Shown here: positions 46,076 through 55,189 of the stretch, piece after piece | Layout: each line of letters begins with the position of its first letter | How positions within the stretch are numbered: the stretch's first letter is position 1 | Source: an uncultured Bacteroidales bacterium | GTDB lineage: Bacteria; Bacteroidota; Bacteroidia; Bacteroidales; Paludibacteraceae | DNA: 64,000 nucleotides | NCBI GenBank assembly: GCA_944321895.1 | Contig: CALUNA010000016.1 | Location: 1 to 64,000 of the forward strand | Reading direction: 5' to 3' | Made by a program: the position numbers and the translations under genes | The notes under the pieces: generated by a model | The model's input: only the letters and a program-made list of their open reading frames with translations | What the model was told of the DNA's origin: nothing | Database searches by the model: none

Positions 46076-47164
46076 ATGAAACATATTGCAGAACAATTTG
46101 CCATCACAACCGAAATCGGCGAAATCAGACCGCTGAAAATAGGCCACATCAATGACTCTTTTATCATTGACAGCAAGAATCCGGAAGATACGTCATACTT
46201 CCTCCAGAAAATCAACCATAATATCTTCAAGGACGTTGCCGGACTCCAACGCAATATCCAACTGGTAACCGACCATCTGCGCAAAAAACTGCGTGAACGT
46301 GGCGAAACCGATTTGGACAGGAAAGTGTTGCGCCTGATTCCGACAAAAGACGGACAACTTTTCTACAAAGACGACAACGGGGAATATTGGCGCATCTACA
46401 TAAACCTGCGGAATACGCACAGCTACGACATCATTACCCCCGGACTGGCCGAGAAAGCCGGTGAAGCATTCGGTGACTTCCAGTGCATGCTCTCCGACAT
46501 TGACACCGACCAGCTGATTGAGACCATACCCGATTTTCACAACATGGAATTCCGACTGCAACAATTCAGGGAAGCAGTACAAGCCGACATTGCCGGACGC
46601 GTAGCCGAAACGCAATGGATGATTGATGAAATAGAAAAACGTGCCGAAGAAATGTGCACACCGCAACGCATGTGCCGTGAGGGACTGTTGCCCAAACGCA
46701 TCAATCATTGCGACACCAAGGTGAACAACATGCTTTTCGACGAGCAGGGAAACGTAACCTGCATTGTCGATTTGGACACGGTCATGCCGGGACTGGTTCT
46801 TTCCGATTTCGGTGACTTCATGCGCACGGCCGCCAACACCGGCGCCGAAGACGACCCGAATCTGGACAATGTGGAAGTCAATCTGGACATATTCCAAGCC
46901 TATACAAAAGGCTACTTGCGGAAAGCCACTTTCCTGAGCCCAGTAGAGCTGGAATGGCTGCCTTTCGGTGCCAAGCTGTTGAGCTACATGCAGACCGTCC
47001 GTTTCCTGACCGACTACCTGAACGGTGACACCTACTACAAAATAGCATCACCCAAGCACAACTGGCAACGCAGCAAAGCACAGTTCAAACTGCTGCAAAG
47101 CCAGGAAAAACATTTCGAAGAAATGAAACAGATTGTACACACTTGTGCACAAAAGCAGGCTTGA
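46076..47164 (+). CDS. N-acetylhexosamine 1-kinase-like phosphotransferase
   Basis: A 362-residue cytoplasmic member of the aminoglycoside phosphotransferase/choline kinase fold, with no signal peptide. The catalytic loop is RINHCDTKVNNMLF (D213) and the metal-binding segment is IVDLDTVMPGLV. The sequence resembles NahK/LnpB, the kinase that makes GlcNAc-1-P and GalNAc-1-P in bifidobacteria. It starts 3 bp after the second PL8 gene, so translation is probably coupled. The expected role is to trap the GalNAc (chondroitin) or GlcNAc (hyaluronan) freed by the GH88 enzyme. Substrate is inferred from context; homoserine- or fructosamine-kinase-like alternatives are less likely. Confidence 0.85.
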   Translation: MKHIAEQFAITTEIGEIRPLKIGHINDSFIIDSKNPEDTSYFLQKINHNIFKDVAGLQRNIQLVTDHLRKKLRERGETDLDRKVLRLIPTKDGQLFYKDDNGEYWRIYINLRNTHSYDIITPGLAEKAGEAFGDFQCMLSDIDTDQLIETIPDFHNMEFRLQQFREAVQADIAGRVAETQWMIDEIEKRAEEMCTPQRMCREGLLPKRINHCDTKVNNMLFDEQGNVTCIVDLDTVMPGLVLSDFGDFMRTAANTGAEDDPNLDNVEVNLDIFQAYTKGYLRKATFLSPVELEWLPFGAKLLSYMQTVRFLTDYLNGDTYYKIASPKHNWQRSKAQFKLLQSQEKHFEEMKQIVHTCAQKQA

Positions 47165-47190
47165 CCACAAAAGCGGTATGTAAAAAAATA

Positions 47191-47215
47191 TCCCGGCCAA
47201 AACGGTCGGGATTTT
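47191..47215 (+). terminator. Terminator at the end of the GAG locus
   Basis: TCCCGGCC (47191-47198) pairs with GGTCGGGA (47204-47211), followed by TTTT. Confidence 0.75.
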
Positions 47216-47237
47216 CCATATCCGGCATAAATACAAT

Positions 47238-47272
47238 AAAAGAAACTGCCCGACACATAGCCAGGCAGTTTC
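47238..47272 (-). terminator. Terminator of the convergent secreted-protein gene
   Basis: On the - strand GAAACTGCC (47272-47264) pairs with GGCAGTTTC (47250-47242), followed by TTTTAT. Confidence 0.7.
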
Positions 47273-47298
47273 CTCATAAATTATGCTTAACTACTATT

Positions 47299-48111
47299 TT
47301 ATTTTCTGATTTTCAGAGCACTCTTAATACCTTCGGCACGAACCAGATAAACACCGGACTGGAAAGAATCCATGTTGATGTTGCCATTGCCCTGTGCAAC
47401 CTGTTTACCCAAAACATTGTAAACAACAATTTTCTTTGCCTGCGGATTCAGAATTTCACGACCGTTATAGGATATACCGGCATCGGCTATCGTATTGGAA
47501 AGAGCGGTACCTTGCAAATTCTCTATATTCACACCAAATATGTTGCAAGTATTGGACATTACCTTGATAACGATATCACCTGCATAATATTCACCGGCTT
47601 CAAGTTCCATTTCAGCGCAATAACAATTTTTATCAGCATCAGCTTTTGTTTGAGTCACAGGGTCATATCCCAAAGCATCACATGAAATTGTAAGACCACG
47701 ATCACTAGAACCATTAGGCTGCCAATAAACCTGAACTTTTCCATTTGCCGTCATTGTAAAATCACCCAATTCTATTGAAGAGCCTGAAGCTGCGCGAAAC
47801 ATAGTACCTGTATATAGTGTATCCAACACTCCTGCTGCCGATAAATCTGGAGTATAACGAGCATCTGAATATCCACTTTTTTGATTCCAAGTATTTGCAG
47901 CCTCAGTTCCATCAGATTTTTCATATCCCTTAAACACCGTACCATTACTTGCCGTTGCCCAAGTTGTAGAAGTTACAGTAACATCTACAAGATTAGCCTT
48001 TTCTGCCTCAATATCAAGATAATTACACACCTCCGGCAATGTTTTTACAATCTGTGCATTCATTGTCATTGCAGCCAAAATCGCTGCTCCAAAAAGTAAT
48101 GTCTTTTTCAT
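47299..48111 (-). CDS. Secreted protein of unknown function with T9SS sorting tail
   Basis: A 270-residue protein. The start at 48111 gives a signal peptide (MKKTLLFGAAILAAMTMNAQ); the frame upstream (to 48237) crosses the promoter and is not used. The body has no motif I recognise, with a beta-sandwich-like pattern (SSIELGDFTMTANGKVQVYW, CYCAEMELEAGEYYAGDI) that could be a carbohydrate-binding fold. The C-terminal ~60 residues (IVVYNVLGKQVAQGNGNI...GVYLVRAEGIKSALKIRK) are a classic type A sorting tail. Base composition looks more AT-rich than the neighbours. It converges on the GAG locus and has its own -7 element, so it is not part of that operon. Confidence 0.75.
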   Translation of the reverse strand: MKKTLLFGAAILAAMTMNAQIVKTLPEVCNYLDIEAEKANLVDVTVTSTTWATASNGTVFKGYEKSDGTEAANTWNQKSGYSDARYTPDLSAAGVLDTLYTGTMFRAASGSSIELGDFTMTANGKVQVYWQPNGSSDRGLTISCDALGYDPVTQTKADADKNCYCAEMELEAGEYYAGDIVIKVMSNTCNIFGVNIENLQGTALSNTIADAGISYNGREILNPQAKKIVVYNVLGKQVAQGNGNINMDSFQSGVYLVRAEGIKSALKIRK

Positions 48112-48162
48112 AATAAATTTGTTTTTAAAAATTGAGTAATTGGTTTGTTTAATCTTCTGCGG

Positions 48163-48170
48163 CAAAGATA
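48163..48170 (-). promoter_or_regulatory. Candidate -7 element of the secreted-protein gene
   Basis: TATCTTTG on the - strand, 51 bp before the ATG at 48111. Confidence 0.45.
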
Positions 48171-48310
48171 TAGGATAGCAAAATGGCAGACGTGGATTTA
48201 TCGCCGCAAAATGTGCACAAATTGACAATAAGTCCACATTAAAAAAAAACGGAACCGCCCGGTTTCAAATCCGGATGATTCCGACAAAACGATAATCACA
48301 AAACATGTGT

Positions 48311-49624
48311 TTATTTCGGACGTATGAAAATCTGTATCGGCGTTCCACAAAAATCCCACCAACTGCGTATTTTGTTTTCCAGAAAACGGCGGTACGGTTC
48401 TTTCACGTATTGGGGCAAATTGGCAAAAAACACGAATGTGGGCACTTGCGTGTTTGGCAACTGCGTTACATATTTTATTTTGATATACTTGCCTTTGGTT
48501 GCGGGAGGCGGATAACTCTGGATAAGCGGCAACAAACGTTCGTTCAGCTGTGCGGTCGGAATTTTACGGAATTTGTTTTCATAAACATGCACGGCCGTTT
48601 CCAATACCTTGAGAATCCGTTGCTTGGTCAATGCGGAAGCAAAAATAATCGGGAAATCCACAAAAGGTGCCAGACGTTCACGAATCGTCTGCTCAAAATG
48701 TTTGATGTTGCTGATTTGCTTGTCCTCTACCAGATCCCACTTGTTCACACAGACAACCAGTCCCTTACGGTTTTTCTGAATCAACGAAAAGATGTTCAGG
48801 TCCTGACTCTCGATGCCGCGCGTAGCATCCAGCATCAAAATACATACATCCGAATTCTCGATTGCGCGAATGGAGCGCACAACCGAATAATACTCCAGAT
48901 CTTCGCTCACTTTTGCCTTCTTGCGGATACCTGCCGTATCAACCAGATAAAAATCATGGCCGAACTTGTTGTAACGCGTATAAATGGAATCGCGGGTCGT
49001 ACCGGCAATGTCGGTAACAATGGTACGCTCCTCGCCTATGAAAGCATTGACAATGGACGACTTGCCTGCATTCGGGCGACCAACCACGGCAAAACGCGGC
49101 AATTCTTCTTCCGTCTCATTTTTCGCATCAGATTTAAAACAGGTCAGTATCTTGTCCAGCAACTCACCCGTACCAAGCCCGTTCATGGCCGACAAAATAA
49201 ACGGTTCGCCAAGCCCCAGCTTGTAAAATTCAGCCGACTGGTATTGCAGGTCGAAAGTATCTATTTTGTTGGCAGTCAGGATAACCGGTTTGGAACATTG
49301 GCGCAGAATCTGCGCAACCTCCATATCCAAATCCGTAATTCCGTTCTGTGCATCCAGCACAAAAAGGACGACATCCGCTTCCTCTATGGCCAGCGCGACC
49401 TGCCGTTTGATTTCATCTTCAAACACATCGCCCGACTTGACCACCCAGCCGCCCGTATCGATAACTGAAAATTCGCGGCCGTTCCATTCGCTTTTGCCAT
49501 ACTGGCGGTCGCGCGTCGTGCCGGCCTGTTCGTTCACTATGGCCCTGCGTGTCCTGGTGAGCCGGTTAAACAAGGTTGATTTGCCCACATTCGGGCGTCC
49601 TACAATTGCGACAATATTTCCCAT
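48311..49624 (-). CDS. der: Ribosome-assembly GTPase Der (EngA)
   Basis: A 437-residue protein with two tandem GTPase domains, each with its own P-loop ([11 protein letters not shown] at the N-terminus and [11 protein letters not shown] near residue 180). Matching DTGG/DTAG and NKxD motifs (TANKID, CVNKWD) are present, and a C-terminal KH-like domain follows. Der is needed for 50S subunit maturation. ATG at 49624 (MGNIVAIVG) is the start; the frame extends to 49654 but adds only non-family residues. It shares a divergent promoter region with mtgA. Confidence 0.97.
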   Translation of the reverse strand: MGNIVAIVGRPNVGKSTLFNRLTRTRRAIVNEQAGTTRDRQYGKSEWNGREFSVIDTGGWVVKSGDVFEDEIKRQVALAIEEADVVLFVLDAQNGITDLDMEVAQILRQCSKPVILTANKIDTFDLQYQSAEFYKLGLGEPFILSAMNGLGTGELLDKILTCFKSDAKNETEEELPRFAVVGRPNAGKSSIVNAFIGEERTIVTDIAGTTRDSIYTRYNKFGHDFYLVDTAGIRKKAKVSEDLEYYSVVRSIRAIENSDVCILMLDATRGIESQDLNIFSLIQKNRKGLVVCVNKWDLVEDKQISNIKHFEQTIRERLAPFVDFPIIFASALTKQRILKVLETAVHVYENKFRKIPTAQLNERLLPLIQSYPPPATKGKYIKIKYVTQLPNTQVPTFVFFANLPQYVKEPYRRFLENKIRSWWDFCGTPIQIFIRPK

Positions 49625-49738
49625 AAAGTTTCTTTTATAAATTTGGTTCAACATGCGTCCGGCAAGAACATGGTCCTCCGTCCGGACTTTCGGCCGCTAC
49701 TTTCACAAGCAACGGCTGTGGGTAAAAATATTCGGCTG

Positions 49739-49746
49739 CAAAAGTA
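49739..49746 (-). promoter_or_regulatory. Candidate -7 element of der
   Basis: TACTTTTG on the - strand, 114 bp before the der start. Confidence 0.45.
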
Positions 49747-49798
49747 CGGCATTTTCGGGAAAAAATAAAAAAGGCTCACACAAAACCGTCTTTTTGCG

Positions 49799-49806
49799 TA
49801 TTTTTG
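49799..49806 (+). promoter_or_regulatory. Candidate -7 element of mtgA-lipB-glycosylase operon
   Basis: TATTTTTG on the + strand, 24 bp before the mtgA ATG. It also argues against the upstream TTG at 49804 as start. Confidence 0.55.
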
Positions 49807-49830
49807 CCATCGTTTTCGGATAAAAAAACA

Positions 49831-50529
49831 ATGAAACTTGTCGGAAAAATACTTGCCTGGATTTTTGGTCTGTTTTTCGGGATTACTTTGTTTCTGGTGA
49901 TACTATACAAATATGTGCCCGTCCATGTAACGCCACTCATGCTTATCCGTTCGTGCGAGGCTATTGCCAAACATGAAAAACCGCATATTGAACGCACATG
50001 GGTTGCGTTGGAAGATATTTCGCCCGACATGGTGCGTGCCGTCATTGCCTCGGAAGACAATCTGTTCCTGAAACATCACGGCTTTTCATGGGAACAAATG
50101 AAAATAGCGCGCCGTGAGGCCCTGCAAGGCAAACGTGTGCGCGGTGCAAGCACCATAAGCCAGCAAACTGCCAAGAACGTATTTTTGCCGCATCACAAAT
50201 CCTATGTCCGCAAAGCCGTAGAAGCCTACCTGACCGTGCTTATCGAGTGGATATGGGGCAAGGAACGCATCATGGAAGTCTATCTGAACGTCATTGAAAC
50301 CGGCGATGGCATTTACGGCGTCGAAGCCGCCGCACAAACCTATTTCCACAAGCCGGCCAAACGGCTGAATGCCGCGGAATGTGCCCGCATTGCTGCCTGT
50401 CTGCCCAACCCGCGCCGTTACCATGTCGCAAATCCGACACCATACATATTGAAACGACAGCAACAGATACTCAATCTAATGCCCAAAATGGGACGTATCG
50501 ACCTTCCTGCGTCAAGAAAAAACAAATGA
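49831..50529 (+). CDS. mtgA: Monofunctional peptidoglycan glycosyltransferase
   Basis: A 232-residue GT51 enzyme that polymerises lipid II into glycan strands at the inner membrane. It has one N-terminal membrane segment (about residues 6-28). The catalytic E75 is in IASEDNLFLKHHGF, with RGASTISQQTAKN at 104-116 and EVYLNVIETGDGIYGVEAAA further on. There is no transpeptidase domain, so it is the monofunctional type. It starts the three-gene unit mtgA-lipB-glycosylase; lipB begins 7 bp after its stop. Confidence 0.95.
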   Translation: MKLVGKILAWIFGLFFGITLFLVILYKYVPVHVTPLMLIRSCEAIAKHEKPHIERTWVALEDISPDMVRAVIASEDNLFLKHHGFSWEQMKIARREALQGKRVRGASTISQQTAKNVFLPHHKSYVRKAVEAYLTVLIEWIWGKERIMEVYLNVIETGDGIYGVEAAAQTYFHKPAKRLNAAECARIAACLPNPRRYHVANPTPYILKRQQQILNLMPKMGRIDLPASRKNK

Positions 50530-50536
50530 CATCATT

Positions 50537-51196
50537 ATGAAAATTGAAAATTGGGGACTTATCGACTACCGGACAGCCTGGGAACGGCAGGAACAGCTGT
50601 TCCGGGAAACCATCAGCCGGAAAATGGCCGGATTGCCTACCGAAAACAGGCTGGTTTTCTGCGAACATCCGCATGTCTACACATTGGGCATGCACGGGAA
50701 TCCGCAAAACATGCTGTTGTCGGCGGCAAACCTGCAAAAATCCGGCGCCACATTCGTACAGACCAACCGGGGCGGCGACATTACCTATCACGGGCCCGGC
50801 CAGATTGTCGGCTACCCGATTTTCGACCTGGCATCATTCGGCATCGGACTGAAGCAATACATTTGCAATGTAGAGGAAGCCATCATACAGACCCTGCTCA
50901 CTTACGATATCCGGGCAGAACGCCTGCACGGCGCGACCGGCGTATGGCTTGACACCGGCAAACCAAATTGCCGGAAAATCGCCGCCATCGGCGTACGCAG
51001 CTCACACTTCGTAACCATGCACGGATTCGCACTGAACGTCAACACGGATTTACGGTATTTCTCCGCCATCAATCCATGCGGTTTCACCGACAAGGGAGTG
51101 ACTTCCATGCAACTGGAAAAAGGCAAGCACATTGACATGGAAGAAGTACGCGCCAGGCTGGCAGATGCTTTCACGAACATCTTTCAAAACAATTAA
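50537..51196 (+). CDS. lipB: Octanoyl-[acyl-carrier-protein]:protein octanoyltransferase
   Basis: A 219-residue enzyme that moves octanoate from ACP to the lipoyl domains of 2-oxoacid dehydrogenases and GcvH, the first step of lipoate synthesis. It has the signature RGGDITYHGPGQ (78-89), the catalytic lysine K147 (RKIAAIGV) and the catalytic cysteine C181 (INPCGFTDKGVTS). No lipA is in the window. It lies 7 bp after mtgA and 4 bp before the glycosylase gene. Confidence 0.97.
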   Translation: MKIENWGLIDYRTAWERQEQLFRETISRKMAGLPTENRLVFCEHPHVYTLGMHGNPQNMLLSAANLQKSGATFVQTNRGGDITYHGPGQIVGYPIFDLASFGIGLKQYICNVEEAIIQTLLTYDIRAERLHGATGVWLDTGKPNCRKIAAIGVRSSHFVTMHGFALNVNTDLRYFSAINPCGFTDKGVTSMQLEKGKHIDMEEVRARLADAFTNIFQNN

Positions 51197-51200
51197 AATC

Positions 51201-51773
51201 ATGCCCAAATCATCGTTCGCACCCATAGAAGACAGCGAAATCAGCATACTGATTTTAGGCTCCATTCCCGGCGACCGTTCCATTGCCATGCAGCAATATT
51301 ACGCCCATCCGCAAAACCGGTTCTGGAAAATGCTGGCACGCATAACCGGCAAGCCCGAACCGACGGACTATGCAGAAAAAAAAGCTTTGCTGCTGCAATC
51401 GGGCATCGGTCTGTGGGACGTAGCCCGTACCGCCGACCGTGAAGGCAGCATGGACAGCGCCATCAGAAACGAGACGCCCAACAACATAGATGCGTTTCTG
51501 GATTGCCATCCACACATCAGCACCATTGTATTCAACGGCCGGAAAGCAGAAAACATGTTCCGCAAATTCTTCAGCGAACGCCCCTGCATCACCTATTGCA
51601 TCATGCCAAGCACCAGCCCGGCAAACGCGGCATATTCCCTTGATGAACTATGCCGGATATGGTCCGGAATTTTTCCGAAAACAGAAACAACCCTCCATAA
51701 ATTGCCTGCAAGACAAGGCCACACAAAAACAAAATGCAATGAACTCATTGCCAAGGACAGACAAAAAAAATGA
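51201..51773 (+). CDS. Hypoxanthine-DNA glycosylase (UDG superfamily)
   Basis: A 190-residue DNA repair protein. The family signature LGSIPGDRSIAMQQYYAHPQ is followed by NRFWKMLA, a GIGLWDV segment and a C-terminal CIMPSTSPANA segment in place of the usual H-P-S motif. This pattern fits the DNA-deoxyinosine (hypoxanthine) glycosylase subgroup, which removes deaminated adenine. ATG at 51201 is chosen; the frame upstream overlaps lipB. The Lys-rich end (GHTKTKCNELIAKDRQKK) is unlike the core domain. Mug-like activity on G:U is an alternative. Confidence 0.85.
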   Translation: MPKSSFAPIEDSEISILILGSIPGDRSIAMQQYYAHPQNRFWKMLARITGKPEPTDYAEKKALLLQSGIGLWDVARTADREGSMDSAIRNETPNNIDAFLDCHPHISTIVFNGRKAENMFRKFFSERPCITYCIMPSTSPANAAYSLDELCRIWSGIFPKTETTLHKLPARQGHTKTKCNELIAKDRQKK

Positions 51774-51921
51774 CAATTTGCATTTTTTGTAAATTAAATC
51801 ATTATTTTTCATGCAAGATATTGCCACATTGCAGAAAAAACCATATATTAGCAGTCGCTTTTCCAGAGCATTGATTTCATGAAACAACAATTGCAAATGC
51901 TAATGAAAACACACATCGCCT

Positions 51922-53865
51922 ATGAGTTATTTAAATTTTGACAAAACACTTTTAATCAATCTGGAACGTTCCCTGCCAAAGGAAATGATTCGTACAAACC
52001 GTGCCGGAGCCTACAACAGCACCACACTGGTTGACTGCAACACAAGAAAATATCACGGACAGTTGGTGCTCCCCATTCCGGAACTGAGCGATGACAATTA
52101 CGTATTGCTCTCATCGCTTGATGAAACCGTTATCCAACACGGCGCCGAGTTCAATCTGGGCATTCACAAATACAACGGGAACAATTACAGTCCGCAAGGA
52201 CACAAATACATCCGTCAGTTCGACTGTGAAGTCGTGTCACGCACGATTTACCGCGTGGGTGGTGTCATTCTGTCCAAAGAGCGTATGCTCGTATCTTTTG
52301 AGCCGCGCGTGCTGATAAAATACACGCTGTTGGAAGCTCATTCACCCACGACACTCCGTTTCAAACCGTTTTTGGCATTCCGCAGCGTAAATGAACTGAC
52401 CCATCAGAACAACAGGGCGGATACGGGCTATCAGACCGTAGCCAACGGCATTGCCATGAGAATGTATCCGGAATTCCCGCAACTGTTCATGCAATTTTCC
52501 AAGACAAACACCTATCACCACAATCCCGACTGGTACAAGGACATTGAATACTACAAGGAACAAGAACGCGGCTTCGAATATCAGGAAGACCTGCTGGTGC
52601 CCGGCTATTTTGAAATGCCGATGAAAAAAGGCGAGGAAATCATTTTCTCCGCAGGAATTTCCGAAGTGTCCACACGTTCGCTGAAATCCACATGGAACTA
52701 TGAACTGACCCGCCGCATAGCACGTACGGACATGTTTGCCTGCCTGAAAAACTCAGCCGGACAGTTCTACAAACGCGAAGGCAGCAAATGCTACCTGCTT
52801 GCAGGCTATCCGTGGTTCAAAGCCGTGGCACGTGACGAATTCATAGCCGTACCGGACTGCACATTCGGCATCGGGCGCATGGAATACTGGAAACTCATCA
52901 TGGATGACACCGCCGTACCCGAAGTAAAAGCATTCCTGGAAGGCAAACCCGAAAAAATCAAGCTCAAAGGAATGGAGCAGCCCGATGTGTTGCTGTGGTT
53001 CATCTGGGCGATACAACGCTACGCGGCCCACACAAGCATTCAGGATGCCGCCACACAATATGGAGACCTGGTCACGGAAATCGTAACCTACATCCGCAAC
53101 CAGCAACATCCGGAACTGTTCATGCACACAAACGGGCTGTTATTCGTTAACGGGACGGAAAAACCCGCCACATGGATGAATGCCGTAGAAAACGGACGTC
53201 CTATCACACCGCGCACGGGATATGTTGTAGAAATCAACGCCTTGTGGTACGATGTGCTGAAATTCGCTGCAGAACTGGCACGCTGCAAAGACAACAACCA
53301 TCTGGCCGACTTGTTCGACTATCAGGCCGAAATCACACGGGAATCGTTCGTACAGACATTCTGGAACGGCACTTACCTCTACGACTACGTCATAGACAAC
53401 TACAAAGACTGGGAAGTACGCCCCAATATGATTCTGGCCGTATCATTGCCCTACTCTCCGCTTGACAGGAAACAGCAGAAAGCCATCGTGGACATCTGCA
53501 CCAAAGAACTGCTGACCCCCAAAGGATTGCGCACACTGAGTCCGAAAAGCGGCTCCTACCGCCCGGAATATATCGGCGGGCAACAAGAACGCGACCGGAA
53601 CTACCACAACGGTCCGGTATGGACCTGTACATTCGGGGAATATACGGAAGCATACCTGAAAATATACAAGGCAAGCGGAACATCATTTATCGAACGTCTG
53701 CTACTCGGTTTTGACGCTGAAATGATGGAACTATGCATAGGCACCCTCAACGAACTGTACGACGGCAATCCCCCGTTCAAGGGTCATGGAGGCATGTCGT
53801 TCGCACGGAGCGTGGCAGCAGTAATCAGCGCATATGAAACCTTGCAAAGATATAAAAAACAGTAA
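51922..53865 (+). CDS. Glycogen debranching enzyme (amylo-alpha-1,6-glucosidase, GH133)
   Basis: A 647-residue enzyme with an N-terminal all-beta domain (RTNRAGAYNSTTLVDCNTRK, LSSLDETVIQHG) and a C-terminal (alpha/alpha)6 GDE_C domain. Typical elements are YPWFKAVARDEFIAVPD, VLLWFIWAIQRYAAHT, ALWYDVLKFAAELA and YHNGPVWTCTFGEYTEAYL. It hydrolyses alpha-1,6 branches of glycogen. There is no signal peptide, so it is cytoplasmic. It heads an operon with a glycosyltransferase and a GH57-like protein, a set conserved in Bacteroides. The 148-bp upstream gap holds only a weak promoter match (TATTTTTC at 51803). Confidence 0.93.
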   Translation: MSYLNFDKTLLINLERSLPKEMIRTNRAGAYNSTTLVDCNTRKYHGQLVLPIPELSDDNYVLLSSLDETVIQHGAEFNLGIHKYNGNNYSPQGHKYIRQFDCEVVSRTIYRVGGVILSKERMLVSFEPRVLIKYTLLEAHSPTTLRFKPFLAFRSVNELTHQNNRADTGYQTVANGIAMRMYPEFPQLFMQFSKTNTYHHNPDWYKDIEYYKEQERGFEYQEDLLVPGYFEMPMKKGEEIIFSAGISEVSTRSLKSTWNYELTRRIARTDMFACLKNSAGQFYKREGSKCYLLAGYPWFKAVARDEFIAVPDCTFGIGRMEYWKLIMDDTAVPEVKAFLEGKPEKIKLKGMEQPDVLLWFIWAIQRYAAHTSIQDAATQYGDLVTEIVTYIRNQQHPELFMHTNGLLFVNGTEKPATWMNAVENGRPITPRTGYVVEINALWYDVLKFAAELARCKDNNHLADLFDYQAEITRESFVQTFWNGTYLYDYVIDNYKDWEVRPNMILAVSLPYSPLDRKQQKAIVDICTKELLTPKGLRTLSPKSGSYRPEYIGGQQERDRNYHNGPVWTCTFGEYTEAYLKIYKASGTSFIERLLLGFDAEMMELCIGTLNELYDGNPPFKGHGGMSFARSVAAVISAYETLQRYKKQ

Positions 53866-53887
53866 CCATAATCTATAATTACTCTAT

Positions 53888-55150
53888 ATGAAAGCACTAA
53901 TGTTCGGCTGGGAATTTCCGCCCCACATTCTGGGAGGATTGGGAACCGCAAGCTACGGACTCACGCGGGGAATGGCCCAGCAACCCGATATGGAAATTAC
54001 GTTCGTAATTCCCAAACCATGGGGCGACGAAGACCAGTCGTTCCTGAAAATAATAGGCGCATGCAATGTCCCTATCGTATGGAAAGAGAATGACTGGAAT
54101 TATGTGAACCAGCGTATTGGAAGCCAGATGAATCCCGATGAATACTTCTGGCTGCGCAACGGCATCAAATATGATTTCCGCCGCATCGGCACCAATGATC
54201 TGGGCTGCGTGGAATTTTCCGGACGTTATCCGGACAACCTGGTCGAGGAAATAGGCAACTATGAGGCCGTTGCCAGTGTATTGGCCCACCAGCTTGACTT
54301 TGACATCATACATTCACATGACTGGCTTACTTATCCGGCAGGAGTATTTGCCAAACAGATATCCGGCAAACCGCTGGTCATCCACGTACACGCAACCGAT
54401 TTCGACCGCTCACGCGGCAACGTGAACCCGACAGTGTACAGCATTGAACGTCGGGGCATGGATATGGCCGACCATATTATTTGTGTCAGCAACCTGACCC
54501 GCAACACCGTCATTGAAAAATACGGACAGCATCCCGACAAGGTAAGCACCGTACACAATGCCGTGGAACCCCTGCCAGATGCAGATTCCTACAAGAAAAC
54601 ACCCCGCAAAGACAAGATTGTGACATTCCTGGGGCGTATCACAATGCAGAAAGGTCCGGAATATTTTGTCGAAGCAGCAGCACGCGTATTGCAGAAAACC
54701 AACGGAGTCCGCTTCGTCATGGCCGGCAGCGGCGACATGATGAATGCCATGATTGACTTGGTTGCCAAACGCGGTATTGCCGACAAATTCCACTTCACCG
54801 GCTTCCTGCGCGGACGCCAGGTACATGAAATGCTGGCAGAAAGCGATGTGTACATCATGCCGTCCGTATCCGAACCGTTCGGCATATCGCCGCTTGAAGC
54901 CATGCAGGTTGGCACACCAAGCATCATTTCGCACCAGTCCGGTTGCGCCGAAATCCTGACACATGCCATAAAAACAGACTATTGGGACATCGATGCCATG
55001 GCCGATGCAATTTATGCCATAGTCAAATATCCGGCCATGTACAAAAGCCTGCACGAACTCGGACGCAAAGAAGTCAACAACATCAAATGGTACGATGCCG
55101 GCCTGAAAGTACGGGCCATATATGACAAAGTAATCAAAGAAAGACAATAA
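53888..55150 (+). CDS. GT4-like glycosyltransferase (probable glycogen synthase)
   Basis: A 420-residue GT-B fold enzyme. The N-terminal GWEFPPHILGGLGTASYGLTRG is the nucleotide-sugar-handling loop of glycogen/starch synthase relatives. The C-terminal E-x7-E motif is E329-PFGISPL-E337. DIIHSHDWLTYPAG and VTFLGRITMQKGPEYFVEAA are also typical of GT4/GT5-like enzymes. Between a debranching enzyme and a GH57-like gene (22 bp and 39 bp gaps), glycogen synthesis is the natural role. The sugar donor is not readable from the sequence. Confidence 0.88.
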   Translation: MKALMFGWEFPPHILGGLGTASYGLTRGMAQQPDMEITFVIPKPWGDEDQSFLKIIGACNVPIVWKENDWNYVNQRIGSQMNPDEYFWLRNGIKYDFRRIGTNDLGCVEFSGRYPDNLVEEIGNYEAVASVLAHQLDFDIIHSHDWLTYPAGVFAKQISGKPLVIHVHATDFDRSRGNVNPTVYSIERRGMDMADHIICVSNLTRNTVIEKYGQHPDKVSTVHNAVEPLPDADSYKKTPRKDKIVTFLGRITMQKGPEYFVEAAARVLQKTNGVRFVMAGSGDMMNAMIDLVAKRGIADKFHFTGFLRGRQVHEMLAESDVYIMPSVSEPFGISPLEAMQVGTPSIISHQSGCAEILTHAIKTDYWDIDAMADAIYAIVKYPAMYKSLHELGRKEVNNIKWYDAGLKVRAIYDKVIKERQ

Positions 55151-55189
55151 ACAGAACCAATTTCCAAAGACTTTTATACAAAACATGTT

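Noticed and set aside
48305-49468. 387-codon open frame on the + strand opposite der
   Set aside because: The - strand encodes Der with all GTPase motifs. The + frame is a shadow.
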